In this document: positions 5,800 through 5,949 of the stretch, one piece after another
Layout: each line of letters begins with the position of its first letter
How positions within the stretch are numbered: the stretch's first letter is position 1
Assembly (NCBI GenBank): GCA_021783525.1
Contig: JAJXTT010000129.1
Span: 1 to 5,949, forward strand
Length of the DNA: 5,949 nt
Reading direction: 5' to 3'
Source of the DNA: Pseudomonadota bacterium
GTDB lineage: Bacteria; Pseudomonadota; Gammaproteobacteria; Burkholderiales; Gallionellaceae
Made by a program: the position numbers and the translations under genes
Notes under the pieces: model-generated
Told to the model about the DNA's origin: nothing
Seen by the model: only the letters and a program-made list of their open reading frames with translations
The model's database searches: none

Positions 5800-5825
5800 G
5801 TAAATTTCTCGGGTATCAAATTTAC
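5800..5825. promoter_or_regulatory. Perfect 8-bp dyad over the peroxiredoxin promoter (candidate operator)
   Basis: GTAAATTT (5800-5807), ten bases, then AAATTTAC (5818-5825) form a perfect inverted repeat. One arm contains the -10 box and the centre (about 5812) falls on the predicted transcription start. Because transcription would begin inside the repeat, it would act as DNA, not as an RNA hairpin. It does not match the Fur, PerR, OhrR or OxyR consensus patterns I know. Binding by a dimeric regulator is inference. Confidence 0.45.
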
Positions 5826-5846
5826 CAGATATGTTAGCAGTGTCAA
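5819..5846 (-). promoter_or_regulatory. Strong predicted promoter for the peroxiredoxin gene
   Basis: Minus-strand -35 TTGACA (5841-5846) matches consensus fully. The -10 TAAATT (5819-5824; four of six) is 16 bases downstream and preceded by TGG, an extended -10. The start would be near 5812 with a leader of about 60 bases. A well-formed promoter fits an abundant antioxidant enzyme. Confidence 0.65.
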
Positions 5847-5850
5847 CTGA

Positions 5851-5878
5851 ATTGCCTTCATTTTGCAGGGCAATGCCC
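5851..5878. repeat. Inverted repeat upstream of the peroxiredoxin -35
   Basis: ATTGCC (5851-5856) and GGCAAT (5869-5874) form a 6-bp dyad with a 12-base spacer, starting four bases upstream of the -35 box. The right arm sits within an 11-base palindrome, GGGCA-A-TGCCC (5868-5878). The position suits an activator site, but the arms are short. Beyond it, 5879-5949 shows no feature I can name. Confidence 0.3.
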
Positions 5879-5949
5879 GGCTTGATGCTCGCTTCTCTAA
5901 ACAGGCGGCGGACAGACATGAATCACAGCGCAATATCTCGACCCACCCG

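Noticed and set aside
5752..5919. 56-codon N-terminal extension of the peroxiredoxin frame
   Set aside because: It spans the predicted promoter and dyad, lies upstream of an AGGAG-supported ATG, and does not resemble any peroxiredoxin N-terminus.

Overview
The window looks like an ordinary stretch of a proteobacterial chromosome. It is moderately GC-rich, has short intergenic gaps, and all six complete or partial genes are recognisable housekeeping families. The protein sequences (a TrxB close to the enterobacterial type, a short Smr protein with a charged N-terminal extension, an AhpC/TSA-type peroxiredoxin of 199 residues) suggest a betaproteobacterium, perhaps of the Nitrosomonadales/Gallionellaceae kind. 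That placement is inferred from family resemblance and was not tested by a search.

Layout. Positions 1-1960 hold a leftward unit: a promoter, the Fe-S carrier gene mrp/apbC (787-1881), an 87-base gap containing a strong GNRA-capped hairpin, and moeB/thiF (1-699), whose last codons lie outside the window. A divergent intergenic region (1882-2067) separates this from a rightward NlpC/P60 lipoprotein gene (2068-2538). The stop of that gene overlaps, tail to tail, the stop of a leftward mltB-type lytic transglycosylase gene (2532-3482), so two peptidoglycan hydrolases converge on one another. mltB is in turn divergent from trxB (3584-4540), which is followed after three bases by a GTG-started Smr-domain gene (4544-5062), probably translationally coupled. 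A hairpin with A- and T-tracts on both sides (5105-5131) ends this unit and also the leftward 2-Cys peroxiredoxin gene (5152-5751). The peroxiredoxin gene has a strong extended -10 promoter overlapped by a perfect AT-rich dyad.

Three themes share the window: cofactor assembly (Fe-S carrier plus ubiquitin-like-protein activating enzyme), cell-wall remodelling (endopeptidase plus lytic transglycosylase), and thiol redox/stress handling (thioredoxin reductase, peroxiredoxin, Smr nuclease-family protein). TrxB could supply electrons, through thioredoxin, to the peroxiredoxin next door, since no ahpF is seen beside it. I see no mobile element, CRISPR array, tRNA, rRNA or new multi-gene system. The points most worth a second look are regulatory: the dyad over the peroxiredoxin promoter, the paired hairpin arrangement between mrp and moeB, and the possibly leaderless NlpC/P60 gene.
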